Of a stretch of DNA of 64,000 nt, positions 22,430 to 35,261 are shown in pieces. The number at the start of each line of letters is the position of its first letter. Position 1 is the first letter of the stretch. The translations under genes were made by a program, and so were the position numbers. Origin of the DNA: Cristatella mucedo. Taxonomy: Eukaryota > Bryozoa > Phylactolaemata > Cristatellidae. The notes beneath the pieces were generated by a model, which saw only the letters and a list, made by a program, of their open reading frames with translations, searched no databases and had not been told where the DNA came from. Location: assembly GCA_009760855.2 (NCBI GenBank), contig WPIO01000014.1:647501-711500 (forward strand), written 5' to 3'.

Positions 22430-23540
22430 GCACGAATGTGCACTATTTCTTCAGTGAAGAAGGCTAAATACTTTTCGTAAGCCGTTAATATCTGGGGGTG
22501 AGAGCTGTCAGCACTAGCCTGCAAATTGTTTGCCATCTGATGAATCTGTTTGGGCTGTGACTGGAAGGACTTCAGTTTTCGAATGGAAAAAGAAGCCCTG
22601 ACTTTTCCAAGCTTCCGGGTGTCAACTTCAAGGAAATCTTTGCAATTGACTGAATCTTTATCAGACCCAGACTTCTTAAAGCGGCGTTCAAGCCTGTGCC
22701 AATGTTGAGATCGTGAAGTGAGAGTGCTTAACCCAGCCGATGGCAGTGCCGCGCCTAAATGCTGCTGTCTGCGGGTACTTGACTGGGGGCCACCCTCCCG
22801 ACCTTGGCTAGCCACTAGAAGCACAGCGTTACTTACCACTGCTGGACACGAGAGCCGGAACACTGGCCAATCAGAGCGCAGCGTTCCTGAGCCGCGGACA
22901 GTGGGGGGGGGGGGGGTAGGAGATTCTGTTAGAGCTCACGTCTGGGATTGAGCTGATTACTACACACTGTTGAGTGCGGTTGCGTTCGAGGGCTCCAAGT
23001 CGTTTGCTGTTTAGCAAGACGCACTCGGCACGCAGACACTGTATACGGACAGAATGTGCAGGAGCATGCTTGTCAAGGGCACCCTGAAGTGTCCTGTTCA
23101 CTGCATCGTGGAGGGTATCGAGACTTTCAGTCGAGTCTGAGTGCAGACCAAGAAGACCAGCCTCATATACAGACCTAAAAGAATTTGTCCTGCTCAATGC
23201 TCCATAAGTTTCGCTGCTGGGAAAACTCGCCGTTACCCTCTGCGTACAACGGAGCAGGAACTGTAAATGAGAGTGAACAATGATTGGAGATGGTCAGCGG
23301 GCACACAGCAAGGTCAGTGGGGCAGACATCCTCAGTGATAACGAGATCCAGGTTATGGCCACCGACGTGAGTGGCGTCAAGAAATAAAAAAAACCTGGCT
23401 GTTGCTAGGGTTTTCAACATGAATGTTGAATTCTTCTACAATCAGCAACGGCCTGTCACGCGCAGGTATGTTAAGGGGACTCCGAAAACTCCTTCTCAAA
23501 CAAGTTTAGACAGCCAGAAGGAGGTTGATATGTTCCAACA
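22430..23540 (-). mobile_element. Antisense LINE fragment: endonuclease end and linker
   Basis: The minus-strand translations show the end of an apurinic-type endonuclease (THVGGHNLDLVITEDV, then LTISNHCSLSFTVPAPL, about 23230-23370). The linker follows (LHDAVNRTLQGALDKHAPAH, about 23055-23115), then a segment related to 2940-3230. The order matches LINE ORF2 upstream of the RT. Stops and shifts show it is dead. A run of about thirteen G lies at 22904-22916. Confidence 0.75.
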
Positions 23541-26500
23541 GTGAGAGGCACTGTCTTTTATGAGGACGTGACTGAATCTGATTCGAGAGGTGGCTCATGC
23601 GAAAAATCACAGAAGTCTAGTAGCCACACATTTCACGAACAACAATGGCAACCCCCCACCAACCTTGTCACATCGCACGGGCTGAAAGAATGAGAACCGG
23701 TCGGGTCGGTCTCAGATATTCAGAAATGCACCTAGCTTCTTATGGAAAGCCTGAGCGCGGAGAAGTTACCTCGTGGTTTTTAGCGAACGGACATTTAACA
23801 AGCAGAATTCAAGAGGCTGTCCAATAACTGCACGGCGACGATTAAGTGGCTCGCATTCCAGTCGGCATGCAGCCTGCAGACGCTGCCCCTTCGACTTTAA
23901 TTTGGAACTTAGTAACGGTTTCCCGTCGACTTTTCACATCATGCTGAGGCATGGCGAGTGAGCTGCAGCCGCATCGAGTGCTAATCGGCGCTTCAACTTA
24001 CGGGTCGTAATTTTTTGATAGCCGAGCTGTCGATAGAGTCGACGCAGGATGCTAGGATGTTTCTATGGACCCGCCGAAGAAGGGCCGCCGGCAGATATTG
24101 ACTGACGGCGACACCGCACCTTATGCTAAGCAGGTCCTGTTTTGAATAGCATATCCGAGGGCTGCTCGTTAGCAGTCACAGCAAAGATAGCAGCAGATTA
24201 CCCAAAGGTATCGCGGAGAAGTCAGTTAAAGGTCCACACCGCGCTGGGAGTCTCCCTAGGCCGCTCTCTAGCGTGAAGAGGAAGAGAACTACTCTATGCC
24301 CATAGGGCACTATCAAGGAGATATCTCCTACCTGCTCAACCTATCCGCAGGCTGAATAACAAGAAAAAATTGTCGAATGTCAACTTTTCGTTCTTGCCGA
24401 AACCGACGACATCTGTCTGCTGGGCAGGCAGTGAATGAAAGCTGCTTTCGATGAAGATACAGCCGTTTCAAACATCGAAACTTAGACGGGCTTTTGTGAA
24501 AGTGAGACGCTCTCTTCCACTTGACATTTAATTAGTCTAAAGGTGAAAAAGTAGATTTGCGTGCTCAATAAAGTGCTGCATTCATGCATTTCAAGTTCCA
24601 ATTTGCCTTTAGCAGTGAGCGAGAACGAAGGGGGGTCGAGCACTGCGAGTGGGAGACATCGGCTGCGACGGTAATTGTTCGCCTAACGGCTAGATGCGCC
24701 TAAGCAGTGTCTGGTAAGTGAGTCTTAACTCCATGCTAATTGCGAATGCACACACAATTCCTTCCTTAGACAGCTTAAAAGAAGAAGTTAAAGGACGGCT
24801 TTCAAAGATCGACTCGAGAGGTGCTTTTTATGCGGACACAGGTGTGGGTGACAAGAGCACGGGTTAATACCACGACGCACGAGAGGCTATTAAACTAGAA
24901 CCGCCTAGAAATTGCTGTTGCCCTACTCACGCTGTTCACCAAAAGGGAACCGAAAAGGTAACGGACCAGTCGTTGTCTGGGCTGCCAGGTGAATTGCTCA
25001 GTCAGGATGACATTTTATGATGGCAAAAGGATCTGACCTCCCATTTACAAAACCTGGCTGCCCAGTTGGCAAAGCTGCAAGGCGCCTACCGTCCTCCGAG
25101 TGAGCAGGCAGCAAAGTGCACAATTCCCAAGACCATCGCCCCCTCCATCGACCACTCAGCTGCATAAGCAATGTCTCTCTGCGCGAGTTTCTTCACGAGG
25201 TCAGCCTCCAGATAACGCTGCAGGATTCTTTTCGTCAGAGCGGCTCGGTCCGGGCGCCCCAGATCCGGTCAGACGTTGAAAGTGCACAGCTCGTCGCGAG
25301 CTGCGGGGCCGCCGCCTCGTGCCGGGCATCTGCGGCTTGGCCTCAACCAGAGGAGAGAAAAGCAAAGGAAGGCACAGAAGGAAGAAAGGAAGGAAGAAAA
25401 GGAAGGAAAGGAAAGCGCGATAGATGAGCGTTCGGCCGACCTATGTCGACCGGCGAGCATTCTTCGATGTCCTACAGACTACAAGGCGGTGGAGATGGCT
25501 CGATTGAATACTCAATGCCTTAGCTCTCGATGCCTTCTAGTCAGCGACAAAATAGCTCTTAACAACGAAAGCTCAAGATGCAGTGCCTAAGCAAGACGCG
25601 CTGCTTGGAAGATTAAAGCGTTGGCTTATGACTTAGTTTCGGCAAACTTTTCGGACCACTAGGCCATTTCAGGAGGTCAAAAAAGCACATTAGGCTAGAA
25701 GAAACCACGCCCACTCCGCCAGCCTGGTGGAGTGGGCGTGGCGAGACCAACAAACAAACAGTCGCAAAAGACGCAGACGTGCGCGGCAATCGTAGTGGTA
25801 GACGTAAATCATCCCTCTCCGGTCAGGCGCTTCCGTTTCAAGTTCTAAACATAAACGCGGGCCACAACCGTTCCCGTTGTTCTCGTTAAGTAGCGCATCC
25901 ACATTAAGTTCATACTGCCCACTTATTTCCCGTACATTCTCTTGCTACTGCTGCTTAGCTGCGTGAAATGCTTATGACTTACGACTTCGAGGGAGTTCGG
26001 GGAGCTTCGAGCAAAATGGTCAACCATTTTTAGTCTTTTGGAAATGTGCTTGTTAAAAGACAAACCAGTTAAAGAATGCAATCCCAAAATTCTGGTGGTT
26101 GACAGATGACCGGAACATGGTAAATAAAATTATTTTGTAAGACTTACTTAAACCGGAAGTGGTACGTCGAGCTCAACAGGTTTTTTTTTGAAAAACTCGA
26201 CCTCCCGAAGTTCATGGTGAACTTTGTAAATATAAGGTACTCAACCTAAACGGACTCGCAGAAAATAACTTTAAACTATTAAAAATACGTTAAATTAATA
26301 AAATGGCACGCCCCCTCGAGATCAAAAGTCCAACTGGTAGTATAACAAGATCATAAAAGCGTAAACCCTATCGGCCCAGGGTCTAGTCCCGCCTCCGCGC
26401 ACCGCCCATAGCAACCAACTGCAAACGGCATTTCAAGGCCCACTCCTTATTTAATTGGCAGAAACATATTTACACTGGTATGTTTACAGCAGCTCAGAAA

Positions 26501-26930
26501 ACGGAAGAGTTTTTTTGGCAAGTTGACAATTATTAAAGATAATGTATTGAGAACTTACTGCTGCCGGGGCCGCCGTAACTATGGAGTTCATTACCACTGC
26601 ACCTACTGAATCATGGGATTGTTGAAACGGCCAAACCACCCGGGCGTCTGACCCCCGTTCGCCAGTACAAATCTCAAGCTATAAACAGCATTAATGAGAA
26701 CTCAAAATGACCTCAATTTCCCTTAAATAGAACCGAATCAACATTTTCAGACTGATTCCAAGTGAACGATGAGCTAGCTCCATCCAAGTCACCACGATGA
26801 CCGGCCACCGGACCACGCTGCCTCGTAGATTATGGCAGCTACGGGAACCGCCAGCGTGATTTGACAGCCGGCGGTATGAGAGCTATCGTGCCTACCTTTG
26901 CTATCATGCTTATGTCATATCTCCGATAGT
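23541..26930. other. Intergenic, no supported gene
   Basis: No convincing exon. It contains a GGAA-rich purine tract at about 25360-25425 and the hairpin at 25705-25741. Open frames are short and their translations have no domain. Confidence 0.4.
25705..25741. repeat. 16-bp hairpin, one mismatch
   Basis: CCACGCCCACTCCGCC at 25705-25720 pairs with GGTGGAGTGGGCGTGG at 25726-25741 around AGCCT, with one G-T type mismatch. It is GC-rich in AT-balanced surroundings, so it would fold stably as RNA. Confidence 0.85.
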
Positions 26931-26934
26931 AGTG

Positions 26935-27378
26935 ATCTGATAAACTTCGAGGTTTTGTCGCTCACACTTAGTTCACTTCATTCTTTGGCTCCAGCCTATC
27001 TCTCAGATATACTCCCCCAACAGGCCAAGCATCGCACCGCCCGCTTTTCGGAATCCAACAGCCTACAAATACCTCGTACAAACCTCAAATCCTTTGGAGA
27101 AAAAACACCTATTTAGGACAGCATTGAGTGGGTCCCTGTGATTCGTCCTTCACGTGCTTATGCGTGCTGACACCGTGCATGCTACGACTAGCCACATTTG
27201 CATGCTGACCCTGTGCATGTCACCCCTAACCATTTATTCATGTTGTTTGCTTATCAAGGATGATATTACTCACCATTCAATTGCATTTCCCCTTGCAGCA
27301 AATGTAAAGTGCCTAGAGAGAGAGATTGAGTTCTCTGAGGGCGCTTTTATCAAGTGCATTATTATTATTATTATTATA
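26935..27378 (+). mobile_element. LINE 3' fragment
   Basis: Starts inside the ORF2 C-terminus (FEVLSLTLSSLHSLAPAYLS), has a deletion near 27100, then the UTR, the 3' hairpin (27304-27350) and (ATT)n at 27357-27376. Confidence 0.85.
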
Positions 27379-29400
27379 AACTTGAAATGCATGATTGTGT
27401 GAAATGTATGATCCGCCAGAAAGATATATTGACACTATTGGCAACACGTTGTGATGGTTATGGGCTTTTTGACATCAAGGTATGTGTTGCCGACTGGTTG
27501 AGCTATAAGCTGGTAACTTTGACTGTGCTTCCTGAACAGTTATGTTTTGAGCCTTTGAGATGCTGTTGATTGGCCATCTATGGCAACATCGACTTGAAAT
27601 TTGGAATATATGCTCTGGTCAACTTTTTTGATCCATGGATTTCTCAAGTATGGTTGTATGTGATGTGAGTATAGCGCCATTGTCCTGTAAAGTCACATGA
27701 TTGACGCTTTCCTGATTAATGTGATTTTTTAAACGTCATAATTTTTTATTTACTTTTTAGAAGAATCAAAAGCTCAACAAGAGTGTTCTGCATCTTTTGA
27801 GAGGTTTAACATATTTCTACAATGCATTGTAAAGAATCAGTTTAAATACAACCGAAGTGATATACCAAAGCGACAATTTGACCTTGACTTGTACAGGTCA
27901 TCGGAAAGTCAAAGAGGCAATATGGTTACATCAAAAGGTAGATAACGTTGCCCTTTTTGTTTGTGCAAATTTGCATGTCTGTCGGTTGATTAGTATTTGA
28001 GAAATATCAGTAAATGTGTTTTGAGGGACGTAACTCCCGTACTCCTATAGGGGTGGGGATAACTCCCGAAATTCCGGCACAATCGCTCTACTTCAGACGC
28101 TTCCTTAATCTCGAGACGATACCTGAAACATGGCATTGTTTTGAACCACGCTAATTGCTGCAGCTCAAGTGTCTAGTGATCTGTTCTGTCCGATTGCAAT
28201 TTCCAGTAAGCCGGTCGGAAGGCCAATTTTCCGGCACGTCCAGCAGCCTTGACTAGCCAGCTTATGCAAGGTCAAAGTTCAACACCGCCAATGCAAGTTT
28301 GACCGCAATTAAAAAAATACCGGTTAGACATCGATGCAGTTCTATTGCCCTCGTTCTCTTTAGACGAGACGCTTGTTATTACTTGTGGTAGTTCCTCAGT
28401 GAATCTATAGAAATGACTGACCCTGAAGCTCTAGTGCAGCTGTTTGTGGTGAATGGCACTCTGTTTGAATACCCGTGAAGGTTCTAGATAATTGTAGCTT
28501 TATTAACTATTTGAAAGTATTTTTTATTTTGAACGCATAATGTTTGAATGAGCTGAACCTTTGAAGCAGGAAAGAAGCGCCGGACAAGTGAGATGACGAA
28601 TACTTAGCTCACGTTGTAAGCACCAATAACGTCGTTAGAAGTTCAAGGACAAAGCGACTTAAGTATCGTGCCGAGCTCAATGCCTCCAGAACGCGTGAAC
28701 GAACTGACATTCAAAATAAATCATCGCAATCTCGATGGAGCCAAATCCAATTGCCTCCCTCCTTCGAACGACAAGGCTGATAAACATAGCGAAATAATGA
28801 GCTTAGATAGTGTCACAGAACACTGACTGAATCTCGTCTGTTTTTGTTTCGCTTGAATTTCAAATACGATGCACTTATCTCAGTCGGCAGAGAGCTGCAG
28901 ACTTTGGATGAATAATACATGCAGACATGATTTCCAAAGAATTTTAGATCAAACGAGATACAGCCAGCCAATTGGAGACAGGGAAGCACACAGTGCCAAT
29001 GGTAGTCTGTAGAGTAAGGATTTCACGCAGCTAGCAGCAGTTGCAAGAGAATGAACGGGAAACAAGTGGGCCATAGGAACTTAATGTGGATGAGCTACGT
29101 AACCGCAACATCCTTGCGCAGGTCAGAACGTAGTGGTAGAATGTGGTAGTTACGACCTTCACAACAGGCAATCCTGCATTCCGACCGTTGCCCAATATTT
29201 AAACATATTATAGTACAACAGCAAGCCCTGCAATGAGAACGTTATTGTCGCCTAGACAGCATGTAAGGAATGCATAAACTAACTTGACTATGGTACCCTT
29301 GTCCATGTAGGACCGATTTTTTTTATGAAATAAAAAGCTAATAGCTTGAAGACTTGAAAATGAAATTGATTTGGTCGCCTAGTGCAAGTTGATTTGGTCC
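27379..29400. other. AT-rich intergenic, no supported gene
   Basis: No long open frame, no recognisable domain and no clear repeat. Confidence 0.4.
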
Positions 29401-29405
29401 ATGAC

Positions 29406-29740
29406 TAAAATAATGACAAAAATAATAACAATTATAATAATACATTCGAATGGCTCCTTCAGAAAAATAATCTTTTTCTAGGCTATTTACAGATGCTGTA
29501 AAAAAATAATGACCAAATGATTTGATTTGTGGTAAGATTCGCTATGTCATCAAGGGTCGACGTGTAAATAAGCAGCAGGCACAGTGTCAGCACGCATAAG
29601 CACACAAAGAACAAATTGCAAGGACCCACTAAATGCTGTATAAAAAACGTGTGTCATGCTTCTTTTTAAATGTCGTCAAATGAGTGTGTGCAGAACCTCA
29701 ATGGGGAGATCCATAGCCAATTTTTGGGGGGTTAGGCTTT
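29406..29740 (-). mobile_element. LINE 3' fragment, antisense
   Basis: (ATT)n read as AATAATAAC at the left end, then a degraded hairpin and the 3' UTR blocks shared with other copies (ACACTGTG, GGTCC and the AAAAAGAAGC region). Confidence 0.75.
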
Positions 29741-29886
29741 GCAGCTTCTGAGCGAATCTAGTTTGGCCAACAACCACGACATCCATTTCAGATTTTTGCA
29801 GACGCGTTGCTCTCATGTTTTGTTTTAATAATTTTGCGTCTTGGTTTTCTTGAAATCATCTCACAAAATAGGAAAGTGTACTACAT

Positions 29887-29888
<2 letters not shown>

Positions 29889-29928
<40 letters not shown>
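29889..29928. repeat. (GA)20 microsatellite
   Basis: Forty bases of perfect GA. Confidence 0.97.
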
Positions 29929-29929
<1 letters not shown>

Positions 29930-29932
<3 letters not shown>

Positions 29933-31595
29933 CCCAGAGATATGCTTTATAAGAAGTACAGTTGTTGCTCTTGGGGCCACATTTGACCTGAAACTATGCG
30001 ATTCTTTTTCAGTGGAACTATTGCTTGAACTGTCATCGCTGTGAACCGTTTATAAAATTATGGCGAACGATATGTCTTAAATTCATATTTTTCATATTTT
30101 AATGAGATGAAAGTAGTTGGCCACCAATGGAGACCTCGTAGCTTGCTTGAGCTGTAGAACAAAGACACACGGGCCATAAGTACGAGATATGAAGCTCACT
30201 ACCTACATCTTCCATCAAGCACGCTTTCGATCGACGCGGTGAATAGGCACAGCCGCAGGCCACCGACCACACTCGCCCTACCCCACTCATCTAACTAGTT
30301 CAGTTCCTTCGCCCAAATTAAGAAACTTGTTCGCACCTCGGCTTCTGAATATATTCAAGCTGCTAAATCCTGAGCAGGAGGCTACCATTTTGACCTCGAA
30401 CCGACGAATCGACAGCGAGATGAGCACATAGATTGGCCTGCAGCAGGAGCCAGTTACCTGGTCAGGCTTCCAGTAAGCCAATCGCATGCGGATGTCTGTT
30501 TGTATAACCCACCAATCAAGCTTGCTTCTCAACTGCTTTGCTTCCGTACTTCAATATCTCTTCGTGCTTTTATAATGCTATGCAAGGCCTGCGATAACTC
30601 GATTTTCCCTTCTGCCAGAAAGCGTCGTCTCAAAGTGCAAAGTAAAAGTGATCGGTGCTGCTGCGATTGGCGGTCATCAGTGGCACGAGCTTGCAGCCCG
30701 AGACGACTCTTAGCACTGCTCGGAATTGTGGTCAATCCCGAAGAGCTCGGTCACTCCGCCCGGTCAGCGTTTTATGCGATTGACAATCCACGCTTTTCTA
30801 GCTGGGAGCGGACGTAAATCGCGTGTACGATGTGCATCATGAGTATACTGCGATTCCCTTTGTTCAGGACTCTTGGCGTGGGCACTTCGTCGTCTCCTCT
30901 CGGCTAAGCGTGCGACACGTTGCGTGCCGCTAACCCCTATTAATGTTTCTACTGAATCGAATTGCAAAGCGCTTGGATATAGTTTTATTTCTCTAGCATA
31001 TCTATACCATTTCTATTATTATTTGTATTTTTATTATTACTGATATTACCATATGTACCTGTGAATGCTTGTTTTTTTTATACGGGCGAGGATTAAAAAA
31101 ACCATCATTGTACCATCTTGCCTGAGCAGCAATGCCTGATTGCATACTCTGACGCCCGAGGAAATGCAATTGAGGCTGGTTCCAGTACTCGAGTTCTGCC
31201 GAATCAGGCAATTCTCTCTTGCTCATTTACTTATTGACGTGCCGTAATCCTAAGTGTTAGGGGTCCTCTTTACGGGATAGATCTAAATCTAGCCACACAG
31301 GTTCAGCCAGCATACGGGGAATTATGGTGACGATTAAGCAAATAAACATTCATATATTCAAGTAGAAAAGGCCAAACTGTGACCAAGTAGCATGGATACT
31401 CTATCACTACCAAAGCCGCACGACTTCAAAATTGAGCGATTACTGATATCAACGCAAAGTTTAGAAGCACAAGCAGTGTGACAGTACGATTAGTTGTGTG
31501 AGGGTGTACCTGTGTGTGTGTGTGTCCGCCTTGATTGGCTCAAGTTCACTCGGCTCGGACAGCAGGTGATGCCATATCTTCTGGGTCAAGGTTTA
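29930..31595. other. Intergenic, no supported gene
   Basis: Short open frames only. No recognisable domain or repeat. Confidence 0.4.
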
Positions 31596-31598
31596 ATG

Positions 31599-31700
31599 AT
31601 AATAATAATACATTTGTATAGCACCTTCAGAGAACTTAATCTCTTTCTAGGTACTTTAAATATCCTATAGAGGAAGCATGATCGAATGGTTATCTTGGAC
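31599..31700 (-). mobile_element. LINE 3' tail fragment, antisense
   Basis: AATAATAATA, then the inverted LINE end (GCACCTTCAGAGAACTTAAT, then CTTTCTAGGTACTTTA). Confidence 0.8.
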
Positions 31701-31740
31701 TTGGATTTGTTCATGGAACAAGGGAAGCGTTAGCCAGAGG

Positions 31741-31769
31741 ACCTGCCACCAGCTGCGCTGGTGGCAGGT
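31741..31769. repeat. Perfect 13-bp hairpin with 3-base loop
   Basis: ACCTGCCACCAGC at 31741-31753 and GCTGGTGGCAGGT at 31757-31769 flank TGC. All 13 pairs are Watson-Crick. Confidence 0.9.
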
Positions 31770-33775
31770 AATATTTAGCTTAGCTCATCATGGCTGCCTT
31801 ACTTTGAGGTGTAGCAGGTTCTTCATAGGCAATGGCATTTAAGCTAACCACAATTGTCCCGTCTCGGTAGACTCAATGCAATACCGGCGTCGCTGGAACG
31901 GCAGCTAAAACTTTACAAAAGCTTACACTAAGAGATATAACTAAATAGTTCTATCATCAGGTGCACAGTGTGCGTTCGTAATTCCTCATTCAAGAAATAA
32001 ATAGAAAATGGCCACCGTTCCTTTCACACCTTGCGTCTGTGGTTAGGACGAGGACAATTTGAAATTCCACGGTTTTTGCTATGGACACGAATATAATCTC
32101 TCAATCTTGTTTTGAAAATATTTCACTTAGTTCATTTTCTATATTTTACCGTGTAGATTTATTCAGTGGGACTGCAAGACATCCCAAATAAGCCTTGACT
32201 GATGCAATATTGTATCGCGTTGCATCATAACGTCCTGTACAAATCATCTCGAGTTGATTGCATCCTTTTCTGATGCAGCACAGTACTACTACCAGGGACA
32301 TACAAAATACACGTGTTCCTCATGTGAGTGGGATGGCCGAGCATGGGAATTGCACTACTTGCGAAATGAATAGGCTCGCATGCAAAAATGTAGCGGTTGA
32401 AGAAAATAATATGCAGTTTACCCAGGTCTCGTTGATGCTCCCAAAATCCTGCTACCACCAAACCCTTCAAATCAAACTAGGTTTGATTGGAAGAGCTCTG
32501 TGAAAGCCATTGACCAGATTTCGCCAGTTTTTCGATGCCTGCATGAACAATTTCCTCGACTCAGCGAAGTAAAGATTAAAACGGGAGCTTTTAGAGCCCT
32601 CAGATTCGAGAGCACTTCAAAGATGACCGGCTCGAAAACTTTCTGCAGGGTGATGCAATAAAAGCATAGGATGCTTTTTACCTAGTGTCTACAAACGTTC
32701 TCGGGAATGTCAGGACAGAAAACTAAAAGAAACGAGTAGAAGCCATGCTGGTGCAGTATCAAAAACTTGGCTGCAATATGTCTCCAAAGATCCACTTCCT
32801 TTATTACCATTTGGATTTTTTCCCCTGACAATGTGGTGCGGTTACTGATGGAAATTGCGAACTTTTTCTTAACTATATCGCAACAATAGAGCAAAGCTAC
32901 CAGGGAAAATAGCCGACTACAATACTGGCTGACTACTGCAGGTCACTCCCCAGAGATGATCCTGAACAGCTGTGAAGGCTAGCGGAAGGGAAAACCTTTT
33001 GGAATGCAGACGGAGGGGTGAACGGCTGTGAATGTGCTCGTTGCGCTGCGAGCGCCAGCCGAGTAGGCGGCTGGCTCACTCCCCAAGCTACAGGCAGAGC
33101 CCTCATTGGTGAGCTGCCATAGTCATCATCAAATGGGAACGCTCAAATTTCTGACTACCGTAGACGCCTCATACCATGCGGTCAATGAAGGAAGCGGCAA
33201 ATATTAAATTATTTGCACGTCTCAACGAGATCTTAGTATGCAATTGAATACGTCCAGACACGCTGCACACCAGAGTACATTTGCACAATCCTGGCGCAGA
33301 GCCCGTGTCGATAGAATGCTCTTCTAAGCCAGCAAGAGAGGTGATGCCATGGCCTGGCTCCGGCTCCCCCGTCGCAAAGCTTCTAGCCCAATTATTTTTG
33401 TTTTAGCTGCAAGGACCACTGCGCCAGCAGGAGCCGAGTCCGCGTTAAAATCTGGTGCCAAATACAAAGCACGAAATTGCACTGTCTTTAACTTGAATTT
33501 AAAGCGTTGCTTGGTTATCGATCCTAGACCAGTGCTTTATTGTCAGTAATCACACCGCTTCCTTTTTATTTTCCCTATAAGATCGATAAGATAAGATTTA
33601 TTTATAATCTACAACTGTCCTTTAAATAACCGGCGCTCACCGACCAAATCCAAAAATTGAATCGTCGCATGTGTACCGCCAGAGCTTCGAGCCACAGTTT
33701 GGTCTAAATCTGTAAGAATTTTTAACTAGCTCAGCCAGCAATAGTCAAGTCCATTAAATCAAAGGCTTGCTTAAT
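31770..33775. other. Intergenic, no supported gene
   Basis: Open frames of up to about 80 codons overlap on both strands and have no domain or splice support. Confidence 0.4.
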
Positions 33776-34235
33776 AGTAATAATAATAATAAAACATTTG
33801 TATGGCGACCTCGGAGAACTGAATCTCTCTATGCACTTCACAGATACTGCATTTAAAGCATTACCAAGTGTTTGGTGATAACATCCGAATAAGCATGCAT
33901 AGAGTAAACAGGTACATGCGCACGAAGGACGAATCTCAAAGACCCACCAAATGCTGTAATAAAAAGGTACGTTTTAAGCTTCTTTTTAAATGCTGTTATG
34001 TCAGGGAACGTTGTGGCGTGCGTTGGTAGTGAGTTCCGGGCTTTGGAAGCATATGAACTAAAGACATGTTCTCCAATGGTTTTAAGGTTCGTGCGAGGTA
34101 TGGCTAAACGATTCGAGTCAGAACAGCAGGTTTTACAACTCTTCGCTTCGTGGGGGAGTAGCTCTGTCAGGAAGGCTGGAGCCAGAGAATGAAGGGACCT
34201 AAAAGTAAGTAACAGAACCCTGGAGTTGATCCGCG
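33776..34235 (-). mobile_element. LINE 3' fragment, antisense
   Basis: (ATT)n at the left (33776-33794), then the conserved 3' end, the UTR, and the C-terminal ORF2 coding region on the minus strand (LLLGPFILWLQP and similar blocks) up to about 34235. Confidence 0.85.
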
Positions 34236-34960
34236 GCTTGATTGGGACCCAATTTTAAATAAAGACTGGTATTCTAACGTGGAAAGTTTTTTAAAAGTAT
34301 GTGCAATCCATTTTGATTTTGGTACCCCCTTGGCCTTGGCGCCTGGGGACATCTGTCCCCCTGCCCACGCCTGGCTACGATTCTGCGAGTTCAGGCTTTG
34401 AAGACCTACTGAGCAGAGTTTCCGGCCACGGCGGCGGCTATGCCTAGGTCCTCTTTTTGAGAAACCCCATTACCTGACCGTGGCAGCAAAAACCACACCA
34501 AGCAGAGCATTAGGAAGACAATAGCGAACTGATAACAGGCAAGCACGATCATACCTGATATCCTTGTTCATAGCAGTCGGCGAAACTAAGGCCGATGCTG
34601 CCGGCTTGGCCGGCTCAGCTGGAAGCTGTAAGTGTCTACATGTAAATACGCACGTCAATTCTAAACCCCCAACATCAAACAGCAAAGAGATAAGCTTTAA
34701 ACAGTTTTTATCTGGATCGGTTTCCGCATATGATATTCACAAAAACATTGATTTTTGGAAGATAATTCTGCAGTAGACAGGAAACGCTATTAGCGCTAGG
34801 TTTCGGGAGGCAAGAATGTATATCAAACTCTTCTCACTCAACCGATGAATCTTTAGATAAAGCTTTGCTTGCAGAGATTATATGTTGACTCGTGTACTTC
34901 GGGATATTAATGGCTTTCATTTCTGTCTTGGGCTTGCTGATGGAGACTAATCAAGTAACT
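34236..34960. other. Intergenic, no supported gene
   Basis: Nothing recognisable. Overlapping short frames on both strands near 34470-34776. Confidence 0.35.
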
Positions 34961-34961
34961 A

Positions 34962-35145
34962 CAAAGAGCCGTGGTGGGACACTTGGTAGGGCGGTTGCTT
35001 TCACGACCTCGGCCCCGAGGTCGTGGGTTTGAATCTTGTGGTGGACGATCCTTTATCGCCAATGCAAGCGGTGGTGATAGCCGTAAAGGCTCTTCCGTCG
35101 CTATACAAAAAGAGGCTGTTTAATCAGTTAGGATTTATCTATTTT
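34962..35145 (+). mobile_element. SINE family 2 (tRNA-like head)
   Basis: A-box-like CTTGGTAGGGCGGTTGC, a perfect palindrome CACGACCTCGG/CCGAGGTCGTG (35002-35025), B-box-like GGGTTTGAATCTTG, then a core with GCAAGCGGTGGTGATAGCC and GCTATACAAA. Related copies are at 41735, 45815 and 53535. The tail differs from SINE family 1. Confidence 0.75.
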
Positions 35146-35261
35146 ATTTCAAAGATTTGCTTCTCTGACGGTGCTTTACTAATGCAAAAATAATAATAAA
35201 AAATAATATACTAATAATAGTAATAGTATTGTTATAGTCCCGAGTTGCACTCGTGACAGAC

